Source: Paenibacillus pasadenensis
Lineage (GTDB): Bacteria > Bacillota > Bacilli > Paenibacillales > Paenibacillaceae
Assembly (NCBI RefSeq): GCF_023715725.1
Contig: NZ_JAMBOT010000011.1
Coordinates: 1 to 64,000 of the forward strand
Reading direction: 5' to 3'
DNA length: 64,000 nucleotides
Part shown: positions 7,478 through 15,640 of the stretch, one piece after another
Layout of the letters: each line of letters opens with the position of its first letter
How positions within the stretch are numbered: the stretch's first letter is position 1
Notes under the pieces: generated by a model
The model's database searches: none
Seen by the model: the letters and a program-made list of their open reading frames with translations, nothing else
Told to the model about the DNA's origin: nothing
Program-made: the position numbers and the translations under genes

Positions 7478-8028
7478 CCATATTCCAGAGCCTCCTGCGC
7501 CGACATAAAATAATCGCGGTCCATATCCCGCTCGATTTTCTCAAGCGGTTGTCCGGTGCGCTCGGCGGTAATCCGGTTCAGCGTATCGCGAGTGTGCAGA
7601 ATGCGCTTGGCGGAAATGGCGATGTCGCTTGCCTGCCCTTGAGCTCCGCCATGCGGCTGATGGATCATGATCTCGCTGTTGGGAAGGGAGCTGCGTTTTC
7701 CTTTGGCCCCGGCAAGCAGCAAAATCGCTCCAAACGAAAAAGCCGCTCCCGTGCAGATGGTTTGGATATCCGGCTTGACGAGCTGCATCGTGTCGTAAAT
7801 CGCAAGGCCGGCTGTTGTTGAACCGCCCGGACTGTTAATATACATGTAAATATCCTTCTCGGCGTCATCGGCTGCCAAAAACAAAAGCTGCGCAATAACG
7901 GTATTTGCTACGGCGTCATCGATAGCGGAGCCGACCATAATTATTCTTTCCTTAAGCAGACGGGAATAAATGTCGTAGGAGCGCTCGCCTTTATTGGTTT
8001 GCTCAACGACAAACGGCACATGGTTCAT
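7453..8028 (-). CDS. clpP: ATP-dependent Clp protease proteolytic subunit paralogue
   Basis: A 191-residue protein from ATG 8028, which has AAGGAGG 7 bases upstream; the frame extends further but without a site. The catalytic triad is complete: Ser98 (GAAFSFGA), His123 (MIHQPHGG) and Asp172 (DRDYFMS). The nucleophile elbow is unusual: the normal G-M-A-A-S-M-G is G-A-A-F-S-F-G, so this looks like a second ClpP rather than the housekeeping copy. ClpP forms a 14-mer chamber that degrades proteins fed by Clp ATPases. No Clp ATPase or tig gene is adjacent. It is divergent from an ECF sigma gene. Confidence 0.92.
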   Translation of the reverse strand: MNHVPFVVEQTNKGERSYDIYSRLLKERIIMVGSAIDDAVANTVIAQLLFLAADDAEKDIYMYINSPGGSTTAGLAIYDTMQLVKPDIQTICTGAAFSFGAILLLAGAKGKRSSLPNSEIMIHQPHGGAQGQASDIAISAKRILHTRDTLNRITAERTGQPLEKIERDMDRDYFMSAQEALEYGIIDRIQA

Positions 8029-8222
8029 TGAGTGTTCCTCCTTGGAAGGCCCGCTTTGGGAGGCGGAACCGAATGCTTCTTGCACATGGAAAACGTTCCG
8101 GGGTACGGGAAGGATACGGGCAATCAGGGAGAAAAATATTTTGAGGAATTGCGTATCCTCCGCCATCGCTCATTCGTTTACTAAGTACCGAATTCGTATA
8201 TGTGGAAAGGAGCTGCCGCTGC

Positions 8223-9005
8223 ATGAATATGGCGTCAAAGCTGGAAACGGAGCGTTCGGCGCTGCGCAGATATTGCCTGGCGCTGACAGGGAAGCCTTGG
8301 GAAGCCGAGGATTTGGAGCAGTCCGTCTGGTGCCGCGCGCTTGCTTATCCAGGCTGGGAGAACCATGCTAACCCGGAAGCTCTGCTGCTGCGCATCGCAC
8401 GGAATTTATGGACGGATCAGCAGCGCCGTAATGCGCTGAGCCAGCGTCTGCTGCCCGAGCTTATGCCGCTTCAGCCGGAGACGGAGCAGCAGGCGGACAG
8501 CTGGGAGCTGGAGCTGATGCTTCACTCCCTGGACCGCCGTTTAACGCCGCTGCAGCTGGCGGTATGGCTGCTGCGCGAAATGCACGGCAGCGCCATCGCG
8601 GAAACTGCAAAACGTCTTGGCATGACGGAAGGCGCGGTTAAAGCGGCTATGCACCGGGCAAGGCGCGCATTGGGCGAGGTGCGGCGCGATTTGCAGGCGG
8701 GCGGCTTGCGAGAACCGGCTGACGAGGGGCTGCTAGCCCGCGTGCGCATGCTGGCCGCTGCGCTGCGCACCGGTGATGCCGCGGCGATCGCCGCTTTGGC
8801 GGAGCAGGACGCACTGGAGCCAGCAGTAGCGGCGGCGAATCTTGCAGGCCGCGTGCAGGCGAGCAGAGCCGTTCAACCGGAGTCTGGTGCGGCAGACAGC
8901 CCGCAAGCGAACATCGGCTTCAGCAGCACAGGCCGGTTGGCAGGCAGCTCCAGTCATCCAGCTGTTAGCTGCTGGATGAACGGCAGTTTTACTGTGGCTG
9001 CTTAG
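8223..9005 (+). CDS. ECF-type sigma factor with long C-terminal extension
   Basis: A 260-residue protein from ATG 8223 (AAAGGAG 10 bases upstream). Region 2 covers about residues 8-80 (RYCLALTGKPWEAEDLEQSV) and region 4 about 108-160 (LTPLQLAVWLLREM, then GMTEGAVKAAMHRARRAL). Beyond this is a roughly 95-residue Ala/Ser/Gly-rich tail that contains DAAAIAALAEQD. Some ECF groups carry a SnoaL-like C-terminal domain that controls activity; this tail resembles a shortened or degraded version. No anti-sigma gene follows, in keeping with a self-contained control domain. The target promoters are unknown. Confidence 0.8.
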   Translation: MNMASKLETERSALRRYCLALTGKPWEAEDLEQSVWCRALAYPGWENHANPEALLLRIARNLWTDQQRRNALSQRLLPELMPLQPETEQQADSWELELMLHSLDRRLTPLQLAVWLLREMHGSAIAETAKRLGMTEGAVKAAMHRARRALGEVRRDLQAGGLREPADEGLLARVRMLAAALRTGDAAAIAALAEQDALEPAVAAANLAGRVQASRAVQPESGAADSPQANIGFSSTGRLAGSSSHPAVSCWMNGSFTVAA

Positions 9006-9121
9006 TCGCCTTAATATCATACAGAATGCGGCGTCGGACAGCGGGAACCGCCTAGATGCTGCGTTCTGTCTTTTATAAAAGACAGCGTTTGCACAATTTT
9101 CTCAGAAGAGGCTTTTCCCGG

Positions 9122-9150
9122 TTGATGATCGCCGTCCAACTGCATATAAT
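9122..9150 (+). promoter_or_regulatory. Sigma-A promoter of the glycine-riboswitch sda operon
   Basis: TTGATG (9122-9127), 17-base spacer, TATAAT (9145-9150). The start site near 9157 lies just ahead of the first aptamer. Confidence 0.85.
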
Positions 9151-9171
9151 GGGATATGCACAGCGGATGAT

Positions 9172-9366
9172 GGCAGCGGGAGAGATTGCCCGGACGTTCA
9201 GGGCAGCGCCGAAGGAGCAAACCCGGCAAGGGGGAATCTCTCAGGCAAAAGGACCTTTGCCGGACGCAGCTCTGGAGAGAATTCCGCGCCGCGGGCGCAG
9301 GAATCACCCAAGGGGAAACTTTCGCCGCAAGGCGGGAGGCAACTCTCAGGTACAAAGGACAGAGCG
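9172..9366 (+). promoter_or_regulatory. Tandem glycine riboswitch
   Basis: Two aptamers in series. The first has CGGGAGAG, GCGCCGAAGGAGCAA, and ATCTCTCAGGCAAAAGGACC. The second has CTCTGGAGAG, CACCCAAGGGGAAA, and AACTCTCAGGTACAAAGGAC. These are the conserved cores of the gcvT-type glycine riboswitch, joined by the usual short linker. A terminator follows whose 5' arm is the 3' edge of aptamer two. Here it precedes serine dehydratase genes instead of the glycine cleavage system. Confidence 0.95.
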
Positions 9367-9433
9367 GTGGGATACAAGAGAATGGGAGCTTAAGGCTCTT
9401 GTTTTGTTGTATGCCTCCGCCCTGTCCTTTTTT
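9354..9433 (+). terminator. Glycine-riboswitch expression platform terminator
   Basis: AAAGGACAG-a-GCGG (from 9354) pairs with CCGC-c-CTGTCCTTT (to 9430), with inner ATACAA/TTGTAT and GAGC/GCTC segments, then Ts to 9433. The 5' arm overlaps aptamer two, so bound glycine should block termination and switch the operon ON. Confidence 0.88.
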
Positions 9434-9494
9434 GGCGTGTTGGGTAAGATAGGGGCAGGGCGGTGTTCTGAACAAGCAAAGGAGGACGGCGGCC

Positions 9495-10214
9495 ATGCGC
9501 TTTAAGGATGTGTTTTCAATTATCGGGCCTTCCATGATCGGCCCTTCAAGCTCTCACACCGCAGGCGCGGCACGCATCGGCCTGGCGGCCCGCAGACTGC
9601 TTGGCGTTATGCCTGACGCAGCCCGGGTCAGTTTCTACGGCTCTTTTGCTGCGACTTATCAGGGACACGGGACAGATACGGCGATTGCAGGCGGACTGCT
9701 TGGCTTCAGAACCGACGATCCTCGTCTGCCAGATGCTATCGAGCTGGCGGAAGAGGCGGGCATGGAACTGATTTTTCGTGAAGGAAAGGGCTTGTTCCCT
9801 CACCCTAATACGGTCCGGCTGGAGCTCCAAGGAGCAGGTGGACAACGGCTTTCGCTGCTCGGCACCTCCATAGGAGGCGGCAACGTGGAAATCGTTGAGG
9901 TTAACGGTTTCTCCGTGAAATTTGGCTGCGCCTGTCCTGCTTTATTGGTCCGCCACAGCGACCAGCCTGGCGTTATCGCAGCCTTGACGGCAGCGCTGCA
10001 GCAGGCTGGCCTTAACATTGCCGGGCTTTCTCTCAGCCGCATGGAGCGGCAGGGCGAGGCGCTGGCTGTCGTGGAGCTGGACGGCGAGGCGCAGCAAGGG
10101 CTGCTGCGGCAAATTCGCGGATTGCCGAATGTGCTTGGCACAGACTATGTAAATTTAAACGGAGAAGAGGAGGAGTCGCCGTTTGAACTTTCGGACGCTG
10201 AAGGAGCTAAGTGA
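9495..10214 (+). CDS. sdaAB: L-serine dehydratase, iron-sulfur-dependent, beta subunit
   Basis: A 239-residue protein. The N-terminal serine dehydratase beta domain carries the IGPSSSHTAGA motif (about residues 16-26) and FYGSFAATYQGHGTD. A C-terminal ACT domain (about 150-222; LLVRHSDQPGVIAALTAAL) would bind a regulatory amino acid. With the alpha subunit it forms the enzyme that deaminates L-serine to pyruvate and ammonia. The ribosome site is AAAGGAGG. The alpha gene overlaps the 3' end by 32 bp. Expression is gated by the upstream glycine riboswitch. Confidence 0.95.
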   Translation: MRFKDVFSIIGPSMIGPSSSHTAGAARIGLAARRLLGVMPDAARVSFYGSFAATYQGHGTDTAIAGGLLGFRTDDPRLPDAIELAEEAGMELIFREGKGLFPHPNTVRLELQGAGGQRLSLLGTSIGGGNVEIVEVNGFSVKFGCACPALLVRHSDQPGVIAALTAALQQAGLNIAGLSLSRMERQGEALAVVELDGEAQQGLLRQIRGLPNVLGTDYVNLNGEEEESPFELSDAEGAK

Positions 10215-11064
10215 GCGCAGCAGGGAAAGCGGATTGACAATCGGACGTTTAATGATTCAGCAGCAGGCAAAAGAATCCGGCCGTGACGAGGCGGCGGAGT
10301 TCGCCAGCATGAAGGAATACTACGGCATCATGAAGGAAGCCGTGCACAACGGCCTGACCCGGGATACAACCTCGCGCAGCGGCTTAACCGGCCTTGACGC
10401 TCAGCGGGTTGCCGCCTACAACAAAAGCTCGCAGCCCAGCCTGGGCGGCGATGCGGGGAGAGCGATGGCTTATGCGCTTGCGGTATCGGAGGTTAACGCC
10501 TCCATGGGCCGTATCGTGGCAACGCCGACGGCAGGTTCCTGCGGCATTATCCCGGGTGTATTCGTCAGCTCGCAGGAGAGGTTTGGCTGGGATGACAACC
10601 GGATGACGGAGGGGCTGTTCGCTGCCGGCGCAATCGGTTATGTCATCGCCAACAATTCCTTCGTGTCCGGGGCCGAGGGCGGCTGCCAAGCGGAGGTCGG
10701 CTCCGCAATCGGAATGGCGGCGGGAGCGCTGACGGAGCTGCGCGGCGGCACGCCGGAGCAGGCGGTGCATGCGGTAGGCCTGGCGCTGAAAAATACGCTT
10801 GGCCTCATCTGCGATCCCGTCGGCGGTCTGGTGGAAATTCCTTGTATAGTACGAAACGGCTTCGGCGCTGTTACTGCTCTGGCCGCAGCCGACATGGCGC
10901 TTGCAGGCGTGCGCAGCGTCATTCCGTCCGACGAGGTGGTCCAGGTCATGCTTGAGGTTGGCGCGGCCATGCCGGAGAAACACCGCGAAACGGCCGGAGG
11001 CGGGCTGGCGCAAACGCCAACAGGGAAAAAGCTGATGGAGGGCCTGCGCAAAAAGAAACGGTAG
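10183..11064 (+). CDS. sdaAA: L-serine dehydratase, iron-sulfur-dependent, alpha subunit
   Basis: A 293-residue catalytic subunit starting at TTG 10183 behind GAGGAGGAG. Recognisable motifs are TPTAGSCGIIPG, SGAEGGCQAEVGSA, and NTLGLICDPVGGLVEIPC; their cysteines are the expected ligands of the oxygen-labile 4Fe-4S cluster that polarises serine. The overlap with sdaAB implies translational coupling. Physiologically, glycine turned into serine by GlyA would be removed as pyruvate, which explains glycine sensing (inference). Confidence 0.95.
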   Translation: MNFRTLKELSERSRESGLTIGRLMIQQQAKESGRDEAAEFASMKEYYGIMKEAVHNGLTRDTTSRSGLTGLDAQRVAAYNKSSQPSLGGDAGRAMAYALAVSEVNASMGRIVATPTAGSCGIIPGVFVSSQERFGWDDNRMTEGLFAAGAIGYVIANNSFVSGAEGGCQAEVGSAIGMAAGALTELRGGTPEQAVHAVGLALKNTLGLICDPVGGLVEIPCIVRNGFGAVTALAAADMALAGVRSVIPSDEVVQVMLEVGAAMPEKHRETAGGGLAQTPTGKKLMEGLRKKKR

Positions 11065-11101
11065 GTTGACTTTCCTGCTTTATGGAATCAAGCGCCGAAT
11101 A

Positions 11102-11148
11102 ACAACGCAAAGAAGAGGCTTCCCTGCGGAGTCTCTTCTTTGCGTTGT
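11102..11148. terminator. Long hairpin between sdaAA and the converging gene
   Basis: Sixteen-base-pair perfect stem, ACAACGCAAAGAAGAG/CTCTTCTTTGCGTTGT, with a 15-base loop. It has no proper U-run on either side, so termination would be imperfect. Confidence 0.5.
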
Positions 11149-11200
11149 CTCAAACAGTCTTGGCTTTACGGACGGCATGCCGCAATCGCCGCGCGGCATT

Positions 11201-11719
11201 TTAACGATTAACAAAGGTGATGTCCGTTCTCCAGAACCCGATATTATAGTCAATCGTCGGGGCACGATTGATCTGCACCTGATCGATGTCTCTATAAGCG
11301 GATCTGCCCGAACGCCGACTTACAATCATCCGTAACTTCACTTGGCCGGCTTGTTCGGGATCTATACCGCCTCTTGGATCGTACACCCAGAACTCGGCCT
11401 CAACGTAACGGAACTCGCCGGCGGTACTTTGAACGTAGACCGTTGTACTGCCGCCATTGGGGGGAAGGGTAAGATTTGTTGGCGGCTTATCCGGAACATT
11501 TCCCGCTAGTCGATACAAAAAAAACTCAAAGTTAGTATTATTTTTAATCCCAAACCCTTCGGAGCTAGTGCCGATAATGGGATATTCTTCGGGCGCAACG
11601 GAATGTTGGGAGAAGGTGCAGAGGACGACGAAGAGGAGGATAAACAGGACTAACACGTTACTTGCGTTGGGGCGCTTGCCATAGCTATCGGTTTTATTGT
11701 ATTCCAAGTTATATGGCAT
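11201..11719 (-). CDS. Exported or membrane-anchored protein of unknown function
   Basis: A 172-residue protein with a polar N-terminus (about 22 residues), one hydrophobic helix (NVLVLFILLFVVLCTFSQ, about 21-38), and a beta-rich outer domain (FGIKNNTNFEFFLYRLAG, then GGSTTVYVQSTAGEFRYVEAE in two pieces GGSTTVYVQST and FRYVEAEFWVYD). It has a strong ribosome site (AAGGAGGGTC before ATG 11719). I do not recognise the family. The style (short tail, single helix, Asn/Thr-rich beta domain) would suit a spore or cell-surface protein, but nothing proves this. Confidence 0.65.
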   Translation of the reverse strand: MPYNLEYNKTDSYGKRPNASNVLVLFILLFVVLCTFSQHSVAPEEYPIIGTSSEGFGIKNNTNFEFFLYRLAGNVPDKPPTNLTLPPNGGSTTVYVQSTAGEFRYVEAEFWVYDPRGGIDPEQAGQVKLRMIVSRRSGRSAYRDIDQVQINRAPTIDYNIGFWRTDITFVNR

Positions 11720-12033
11720 GAGAGAGACCCTCCTTAATTTCGTATTCTACAGAGCTAGAATATGAGAAAAGGAGGAAAGAGAACACGGCGGGCATGCAGT
11801 TTCATAACACATTTCATTTCGAGGATAATTTTGCTGGATCATCAATAATTTGGTGACGGATATGTCGCAAAGGTCCCCTTTCAAGCGTATTATTGTCCGA
11901 ATTATAGAGTTGATAACATTTTCCTGCATTACTCCATTGACAGATCTCTTGACCATCTTTTATATTGCCGATGATACAGTAGAAATCGATGAAGTTAGGC
12001 TAACCTATATAGTGGCAAGGGGCGGATCACATC
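11720..12033. other. Intergenic region holding the ABC exporter promoter
   Basis: No credible gene. A good sigma-A promoter lies at 11937-11966: a consensus TTGACA, 17-18 bases, then TTATAT/TATATT. It gives the downstream ABC gene an mRNA leader of about 60 bases. A 69-codon minus-strand frame here has no ribosome site. Confidence 0.65.
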
Positions 12034-13836
12034 ATGTCAAATCGGACCGCAGAGGTCCAGCTGCGCGGCAGTTCTTTTGAACAGACTTTCCAGCAAGCTG
12101 TAAAGCCAGGAAATCGGACGGCGCTGCAGTATCTTCTGTCGTTGTACAAGGGCAATTTTCTGAACTTAGCCATCTCAATCGTGTTCATGAACATCAAAAA
12201 TCTGCCTGTTTATCTGCTGCCAATCGTCACAGCCAACATCATTAATATTGTGGCGAAGCCGGCGGGGCACAGCATGAATGAGCTATGGATCAACTTCGCC
12301 GTGCTGCTTGTAGTTGTGCTGCAAAATATTCCGACACACGCCGCTTACGTCAGCTATTTGAGCCGGGCTATCCGAGCCGTGGAGGCGGGACTGCGCGGAG
12401 CGCTTGTGCGCAAGCTGCAGCAGCTGTCCATTAACTCGCACCGGGAGCTGGCGGCCGGCAGGCTGCAGTCAAAGGTGCTGCGCGACGTGGAAGCAGTCGA
12501 GGGTATGTCCAAACAGCTGATGCTGGCGTTTGTTCCTTCGATTTTCAGCGTTGTGATCGCATTTGGTCTTACTCTGTATTCCAATTGGCTCGTCTCTCTG
12601 TTCTTCGTGCTGACGATTCCGGCGGCCATCGGGGTCATGCAAGTATTCAAGCGGCGCATTAAACGAAGCAACAACGAGTTCCGCAAGGAAATCGAGACGA
12701 TGAGCAGCCACGTTTCGGAGATGGTCGAGATGATTCCGGTCACGAAGGCGCACGGTCTGGAGCAGGTTGAGATCGACCGGATCGACACAACGCTGAAACG
12801 GCTGCAGGGCAAAGGCTACCGGTTGGACATTGTCGAAGCTTATTTCGGCGCATCGGGCTGGGTCACGTTCCAGGTCGTACAGGTGATTTGTTTGCTGTTT
12901 ACGGCGTATCTGGCGTTCATCGGCAGCATTCCGGTCGGCAACATCGTACTGTACCAGGGTTATTTTGCGATGATTCTTGGCTCCGTCTCTACGCTGATGA
13001 ACGTTTATCCGATCATCGCCAAGGGCTCGGAATCGATCTCCTCGATTACGGAAATTCTCCGCTCGACGGATATTGAGGATAATTCCGGCAAGCTGAAGCT
13101 GACCAAGCTGAGCGGGGAGTTTAAGTTCGAGGACGTGCAGCTCAAGTTTAAGGACGGCGAGCAGCATGTGCTGGAACAGGTGGATCTGGATGTAAAAGCA
13201 GGAGAGTGCGTCGCGTTTGTCGGGGAATCCGGAGCGGGAAAATCGACGATTTTAAACCTTGTCATCGGCTTCCTGAATCCGACCTCCGGCCGCGTGAGCG
13301 TGGACGGAGTGCCGCTGACGGAGCTGGATCTGTCGGAATATCGGCGCCATCTGGCCGTCGTGCCGCAGACCAATATTTTGTTCTCGGGCTCCATTCGCGA
13401 CAACATTACCTACGGGCTGCAAGGAATTAGCGACGAGCGGGTGATGGAGGTTGTCGAGATGGCTCATCTGACGGAAATGGTGGCAAGGCTGCCGAAAGGC
13501 ATCGATACGATGGTTGGCGAGCATGGCGGGAAGTTGTCCGGCGGACAACGCCAGCGGATTGCCATCGCCAGGGCGCTCGTGCGCAACCCTAGCGTTATTT
13601 TGCTGGATGAGGCGACATCTGCGCTCGACAACGCCTCGGAGCATCATGTGCAGCAGGCAATGCAGGAGCTGATTAAAGGCCGTACCACCTTTATCGTGGC
13701 GCATCGGCTTTCTACGATCCGCCATGCGGATAGAATTGTCGTAATGAAACGCGGGCGCATTGTGGAAATCGGCTCATTTGATGAGCTGATCGCTCGAAAA
13801 GGCGAGTTTTACAACCTGAAGCAGCTGCAAATGTAA
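12034..13836 (+). CDS. ABC-type exporter half-transporter (MsbA/LmrA-like fusion)
   Basis: A 600-residue protein. A six-helix transmembrane domain (about 35-330) is fused to an ATPase domain with Walker A GESGAGKST (about 398), Q-loop VVPQTN, signature LSGGQRQR, Walker B VILLDEATSALD and the switch His in VAHRLST. This is the homodimeric exporter layout for lipids, peptides or drugs. It is a single gene between its own promoter and a terminator, with no peptide or lantibiotic genes beside it, so the substrate cannot be assigned. Confidence 0.9.
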   Translation: MSNRTAEVQLRGSSFEQTFQQAVKPGNRTALQYLLSLYKGNFLNLAISIVFMNIKNLPVYLLPIVTANIINIVAKPAGHSMNELWINFAVLLVVVLQNIPTHAAYVSYLSRAIRAVEAGLRGALVRKLQQLSINSHRELAAGRLQSKVLRDVEAVEGMSKQLMLAFVPSIFSVVIAFGLTLYSNWLVSLFFVLTIPAAIGVMQVFKRRIKRSNNEFRKEIETMSSHVSEMVEMIPVTKAHGLEQVEIDRIDTTLKRLQGKGYRLDIVEAYFGASGWVTFQVVQVICLLFTAYLAFIGSIPVGNIVLYQGYFAMILGSVSTLMNVYPIIAKGSESISSITEILRSTDIEDNSGKLKLTKLSGEFKFEDVQLKFKDGEQHVLEQVDLDVKAGECVAFVGESGAGKSTILNLVIGFLNPTSGRVSVDGVPLTELDLSEYRRHLAVVPQTNILFSGSIRDNITYGLQGISDERVMEVVEMAHLTEMVARLPKGIDTMVGEHGGKLSGGQRQRIAIARALVRNPSVILLDEATSALDNASEHHVQQAMQELIKGRTTFIVAHRLSTIRHADRIVVMKRGRIVEIGSFDELIARKGEFYNLKQLQM

Positions 13837-13848
13837 CTGTACTAAAGT

Positions 13849-13880
13849 AAAAAGAGGTCTCCTGGGAGACCTCTTTTTTT
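13849..13880 (+). terminator. Terminator after the ABC exporter
   Basis: AAAGAGGTCTCC-TG-GGAGACCTCTTTTTTT, near-perfect and symmetric. It may also serve the converging small gene. Confidence 0.9.
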
Positions 13881-13894
13881 GCATGTTTTAAACT

Positions 13895-14113
13895 TCAGTT
13901 CCGTTTGCGGAGCTCAAAAAATTCGCACTCCGACCGGGAGTGATAAGTAAAATCGGCGACGTCCGACTGCAGTACAACTGTCTGTTCATCGAAACGAACG
14001 ATTGGACTTCCGTTTTCAATCATATGGTCATTGCGGAATACGCGAACGGGAATGCGGTCATCCAGAGCTTCTTGAAAGTCGGCGTCAGTATGAAGCGGGC
14101 GAATGTAGGCCAT
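13895..14113 (-). CDS. Small hypothetical protein
   Basis: Seventy-two residues starting MAYIRPLHTDADFQEALDDR, with a GGAGAT ribosome site 7 bases before ATG 14113. It has no membrane helix, and a compact alternating strand pattern (IPVRVFRNDHMIEN, then PIVRFDEQTVVLQ). The family is not recognised. The clean start site and terminator support a real gene. Confidence 0.6.
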   Translation of the reverse strand: MAYIRPLHTDADFQEALDDRIPVRVFRNDHMIENGSPIVRFDEQTVVLQSDVADFTYHSRSECEFFELRKRN

Positions 14114-14379
14114 GGATTGGATCTCCTTATGCAGAATATAGACGGATTTAAGTTTAATTATAACATGGCCTCCAAAAGGTTCCGCCTCTATTCTTTAAAA
14201 TCAGCGTTGTGCCTCCTGTGGTGTAATACTGAAAAGGAGCGCCGCCAAGATTGAGCCTGCTAAATAGTTCGGACCGCCAAGGGCTCCATGTTATGAATTT
14301 AAGAAGGTAAGGGACGCATATATCTAGAGCTGGGGAATTAAATAATAGAAAACTTATATATAATTATTGGGATTATTGT

Positions 14380-14595
14380 ATGATAGATGGTGGAAATTCT
14401 CGGAATGGAGGGTTCAAAATAGACACGGAAAAGGAAGTACAGGAGCTTCGCCAGCGGGTGGAGGAGCTTGAAGCGGGGGGAAACCGCAGGGGCCGAAGCA
14501 ATTTTGCCCGGTTCATGATCGGCTGCGCTGTCGGTGCGGCCCTCATCATTCTTTTGCTGGTAGGAATAGGAATCATTCAATTTATATCCGGTTAA
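14380..14595 (+). CDS. Small coiled-coil membrane protein with uncertain start
   Basis: A short coiled coil (EKEVQELRQRVEELEAGG) is followed by one transmembrane helix (FMIGCAVGAALIILLLVGIGIIQFI). The only ATG (14380) has no ribosome site. In contrast, GGAGGG at 14407-14412 sits 6 bases before an in-frame ATA codon at 14419, exactly where a start would be expected; it gives 58 residues starting (I/M)DTEKEVQ. The gene is probably real, and the true start may be the rare ATA. The function is unknown. Confidence 0.6.
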   Translation: MIDGGNSRNGGFKIDTEKEVQELRQRVEELEAGGNRRGRSNFARFMIGCAVGAALIILLLVGIGIIQFISG

Positions 14596-14603
14596 TAAAC
14601 GCA

Positions 14604-14636
14604 AAGCCCGAATGCGCAGTGAACTGCAATTCGGGC
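14604..14636 (-). terminator. Terminator of the three-paralogue cluster
   Basis: Minus strand: GCCCGAAT-t-GCAGTTC-AC-TGC... with GCCCGAAT/ATTCGGGC closing the stem, then TTTGCGTTTATT. Confidence 0.65.
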
Positions 14637-14665
14637 ATGCGGGCTAGCGGATGTGGGAAGCAGGA

Positions 14666-15109
14666 TTAGCCCGTCACGGCAACGCCAGTCAGGCATTCGG
14701 GCCCGGAACGGCCGACATCCTCGGATAAGGATGTTACAAACATGGTATAAATCAGAACTCCGGATGCCGGAGCAGAGACTTCAAAATCCGCAGCTTCAAT
14801 GGCAATGTTTTTCACTCCGGTTTCCGACGGTTGAAACTGCACGATAGTTGTCGAGACTAGCGGATCGGTTGCCTCTTCTCCTCTTACTATAGTGACCTGA
14901 ACTAAAGGAGAGAAGAGATTTTCTTCAACAATATATACGCCGACCTGCCCTTCCAGCTTGACTCTGATAACGCCCTGTGTATCTGGCGGAACGTTCAGGC
15001 CGATTTGGCCGGCTAGTGTAGGATTCTCAAATAAAAAAGTGCTTGTTGGAAATAAAAAGCCGCCAAGCGGAATATTGGTCGAGGTTCTTGCATCAAGCAG
15101 CTGAAACAT
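14666..15109 (-). CDS. Paralogue 3 of a tandem small beta-rich protein family
   Basis: A 147-residue protein with AAGGAGG 7 bases before ATG. It shares with its two upstream neighbours the opening LDARTSTNIP, the core QIGLNVPPDTQGVIRVKLEG, the VVRG(x4)TDP strand, and the ending SAPASGVLIYTMF...GRSGPE. There is no signal peptide or helix; the pattern is an all-beta sandwich. The family is not identified with certainty; spore surface (exosporium-type) proteins of bacilli can have a similar DFRTxxNIP start, but this is a weak memory. It is last in the cluster, followed by a terminator. Confidence 0.75.
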   Translation of the reverse strand: MFQLLDARTSTNIPLGGFLFPTSTFLFENPTLAGQIGLNVPPDTQGVIRVKLEGQVGVYIVEENLFSPLVQVTIVRGEEATDPLVSTTIVQFQPSETGVKNIAIEAADFEVSAPASGVLIYTMFVTSLSEDVGRSGPECLTGVAVTG

Positions 15110-15144
15110 TAAATAGCCTCCTTTCTATGATGGATGCCATATAT

Positions 15145-15588
15145 TTAGTCGGTAAATACGGAAGCGGTGAAGGTTTCCGGTCCCGGCCGTCCGCTTTCCC
15201 CGCCTAATGATTCGGCGAATGCCGTATAGATAAGTGTGCCGGAAGCGGGAGCGGGAACGTTATAATCATTTCCGTTGACGATGACAACATGATTGCCGGT
15301 TTGCATGTTAGAGTAGGTTTCAAATGCTGATGCTACTCTGAGATCGGTCGGGAGTGAGCCGCGTACGACGAAAAAACGGACTGAGATATTTGAAGGCTGT
15401 TCGGGTAGATTGGTCACGCCAAGCACGCCTCTGAATTCAACACGAAGTACGCCTTGCGTATTGGGAGCAACATTCAAGCCGAGAGTGCCGATTTGATAGA
15501 CTCTTGCAGGTAAAAAGGTGCTGACGGGAGTTTCCCGCTGGCCGTTAGGGATATTATCGGATGTTCTTGTATCGAGCATTCTAGTCAT
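15145..15588 (-). CDS. Paralogue 2 of a tandem small beta-rich protein family
   Basis: A 147-residue protein starting MTRMLDTRTSDNIP at 15588, where GGAGGTGA is well spaced; an upstream in-frame ATG at 15603 lies inside that ribosome site. It shares LGLNVAPNTQGVLRVEFRG, VVRGSLPTDL and the tail APASGTLIYTAF...GRPGPETF with its neighbours. It is more diverged in the first third (longer loop, RETPVSTFLPARVYQ). Same orientation and spacing (about 35 bp) as the other copies, so one transcript is likely. Confidence 0.75.
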   Translation of the reverse strand: MTRMLDTRTSDNIPNGQRETPVSTFLPARVYQIGTLGLNVAPNTQGVLRVEFRGVLGVTNLPEQPSNISVRFFVVRGSLPTDLRVASAFETYSNMQTGNHVVIVNGNDYNVPAPASGTLIYTAFAESLGGESGRPGPETFTASVFTD

Positions 15589-15640
15589 TAAGGTCACCTC
15601 CATATATGAAAATCAGTTGCGTAAATTCAAGCCAGTTGGA

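Noticed and set aside
11102..11148. Long stem between sdaAA and 11201 as a strong terminator
   Set aside because: There is no U-run on either strand; it is kept only as a weak terminator/hairpin entry.
11747..11956. 69-codon minus-strand frame upstream of the ABC exporter
   Set aside because: It has no ribosome site and no recognisable domain, and lies across the promoter region of the exporter gene.
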